From an uncultured Collinsella sp. (GTDB lineage Bacteria > Actinomycetota > Coriobacteriia > Coriobacteriales > Coriobacteriaceae), in the NCBI GenBank assembly GCA_902478875.1, contig CABSMZ010000110.1, forward strand, positions 1-6,407: a DNA stretch of 6,407 nt, read 5' to 3'. This document shows positions 5,767 to 6,407 of this stretch, one piece after another. The notes beneath the pieces are model-generated. The model worked only from the letters and a program-made list of their open reading frames with translations. It was not told where the DNA came from and searched no databases. Made by a program: the position numbers and the translations under genes. How positions within the stretch are numbered: position 1 is the stretch's first letter; each line of letters begins with the position of its first letter.

Positions 5767-6268
5767 GCTTATCCCTCAGTCCGATCGCAATCATTTGTTC
5801 TGCTAAATGGTGAATCTTCTCCCCAAAGGTTATAGTCTCAGCGAGCTGATCGTTGAGCTTCTTGATCTGCTTGTTCAACTTTACGCGTTGCGAGATATCA
5901 ACTTGTGCCACGGCTTCCTCTAGGTGAGCGAGCTGCGTGCGGTACCGTTCTTGCTGTTCATGGACATAATTAGTGCGTACGCGGACCAGCAGGTCTGGCT
6001 GGTAGCGATGCATGTAAATAAGGCACTTGAAGCCGTTTTTCTTACCGAAATCAAGCATCCAGTAGATGGGGCGCTTCTGGTAGGTTGAGCAGTGATCCTT
6101 GTAGAAATCTTTGAGGAAGTAGTTGCGAATAATCTCACGCGGCGTGCACTTACCGTCCAGGGCATCAGACACAAAACGGAGATTCTCTTCCAGAGCATCC
6201 TCAGCACACACGTCGCGCACGAAGTCCACGAAGCGGCCGATCGCGTCGAAAATGTTGGTGTAAGGGTG
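5738..6268 (-). pseudogene. pglX: C-terminal remnant of PglX, BREX adenine-specific DNA methyltransferase
   Basis: PglX methylates host DNA at a non-palindromic adenine site and is a core BREX phage-defence protein, usually about 1,100-1,250 residues. Only about 160 C-terminal residues remain. From 6268 the frame reads HPYTNIFDAIGRFVDFVRD, LEENLRFVSDALDGK, PREIIRNYFLKDFYKDHC, TYQKRPIYWMLDFGKKNG and FKCLIYMHRYQPDLL. Next comes a coiled-coil stretch (RYRTQLAHLEEAVAQV, RVKLNKQIKKLNDQLAE) and EKIHHLAEQMIAI. The 'EII..YFL.DF.KDH...YQKRPIYW..DSGKKNGF' block is diagnostic. Family members continue with 'DLDDGVKVNY'; here the match ends at about 5783 and the frame runs on to a TGA/TAA-type stop at 5738 inside the next gene. 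The catalytic NPPY region is absent, as are other BREX genes (brxA, brxB, brxC, pglZ, brxL). The 5' cut lies near 6268-6293. Confidence 0.85.
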
Positions 6269-6293
6269 ACGCCCCAGCGGCCGCTTAACGAAG

Positions 6294-6359
6294 AGCGGCC
6301 CTCGTCCTAGAATCTGAAATCACCACAACAACAGGTTCTAGGAAAGGACGAGGACCGCT
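6294..6359. repeat. Imperfect inverted repeat just before the start codon at 6360
   Basis: Left arm 6294-6316 and right arm 6332-6359 pair as AGCGGYCCTCGTCC ... TAGAAYCTG, with two mismatches (C versus T) and a 5-base insertion in the right arm. The loop is 15 bases. The right arm ends next to ATG 6360 and includes the purine-rich GGACGAGG ribosome site. It may be two facing IS ends, or a hairpin that blocks read-in transcription or translation of a mobile-element gene. It marks the break between the pglX remnant and the next element. Confidence 0.65.
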
Positions 6360-6407
6360 ATGGAAATCTTATCAGACCCGACGCCGGACATGCTCGCCAT
6401 GCCCCGT
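6360..6407 (+). CDS. Start of an unidentified gene, probably a mobile-element transposase
   Basis: ATG 6360 is preceded by the purine-rich GGACGAGG within 14 bases and opens a frame of 16 codons (MEILSDPTPDMLAMPR) that runs off the window. Too little is present to name a family. Its position directly inside an inverted repeat, next to a truncated pglX, suggests the first gene of an insertion sequence, since many IS transposases start within tens of bases of the terminal repeat. Confidence is limited to there being a gene start here. Confidence 0.45.
   Translation, partial: MEILSDPTPDMLAMPR

Noticed and set aside
5227..5835. A 202-codon + strand frame opposite the broken hypothetical gene and the pglX end
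   Set aside because: The - strand reading carries recognisable PglX sequence, a ribosome site and better protein character. The + strand frame is rich in Arg, Pro and Val, as expected for an antisense shadow.
1..6407. CRISPR arrays, tRNA or rRNA genes
   Set aside because: No regularly spaced direct repeats, no tRNA-like cloverleaf and no rRNA sequence were noticed on reading both strands.

Overview
The window looks like a decayed accessory (defence/mobile) island from a high-GC actinobacterium. The IS types and protein texture fit the class Coriobacteriia, but no housekeeping gene is present to confirm this. Most of the DNA is a patchwork of broken insertion-sequence (IS) transposases from at least five families (IS30 twice, IS110, ISL3, IS3, IS256). 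Truncation junctions fall every few hundred bases, with frameshifts and internal stops. A few cargo genes lie among these scars.

Left part (1-2109): an IS30 transposase fragment is joined at about base 121 to the C-terminal end of an IS110-family transposase that still carries its helix-turn-helix tail. After a 144-bp gap comes the most interesting unit, a lower-GC two-gene cassette on the + strand. Its first gene encodes an HNH-nuclease domain followed, in the same reading frame after one TAA codon, by a domain I do not recognise. Its second gene encodes a minimal nucleotidyltransferase (MNT fold), coupled to the first by an ATGA overlap. A nuclease paired with an MNT protein, in a setting of IS remnants and a BREX relic, fits a defence or toxin-antitoxin-like module. 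That role is inference.

Middle part (2110-4254): a perfect 26-bp inverted repeat around a 2-bp centre (2309-2362) sits at the 3' end of a degraded IS30-family transposase on the - strand. The geometry matches two abutted IS30 ends, as in the (IS)2 joint of that family. Further right are the C-terminal end of an ISL3 transposase (-), the C-terminal end of an IS3-family OrfB (+), and a short IS256-family scrap (+).

Right part (4241-6407): two - strand genes of unknown function lie here. One is a short protein with a clear ribosome site, whose end runs into the IS256 scrap. The other is a roughly 317-residue protein broken by two single-base losses in homopolymers. Upstream of the second is the C-terminal end of PglX, the BREX-type adenine-specific DNA methyltransferase, with no other BREX gene visible. 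At the right edge an imperfect inverted repeat precedes the first 16 codons of another gene, probably the start of a further mobile element.

Overall, the only intact-looking gene is the nucleotidyltransferase (1807-2109). The 4241-4591 gene has a good start but probably a replaced C-terminus. The HNH gene would work as one polypeptide only if its in-frame TAA is read through, or as two separately translated proteins.
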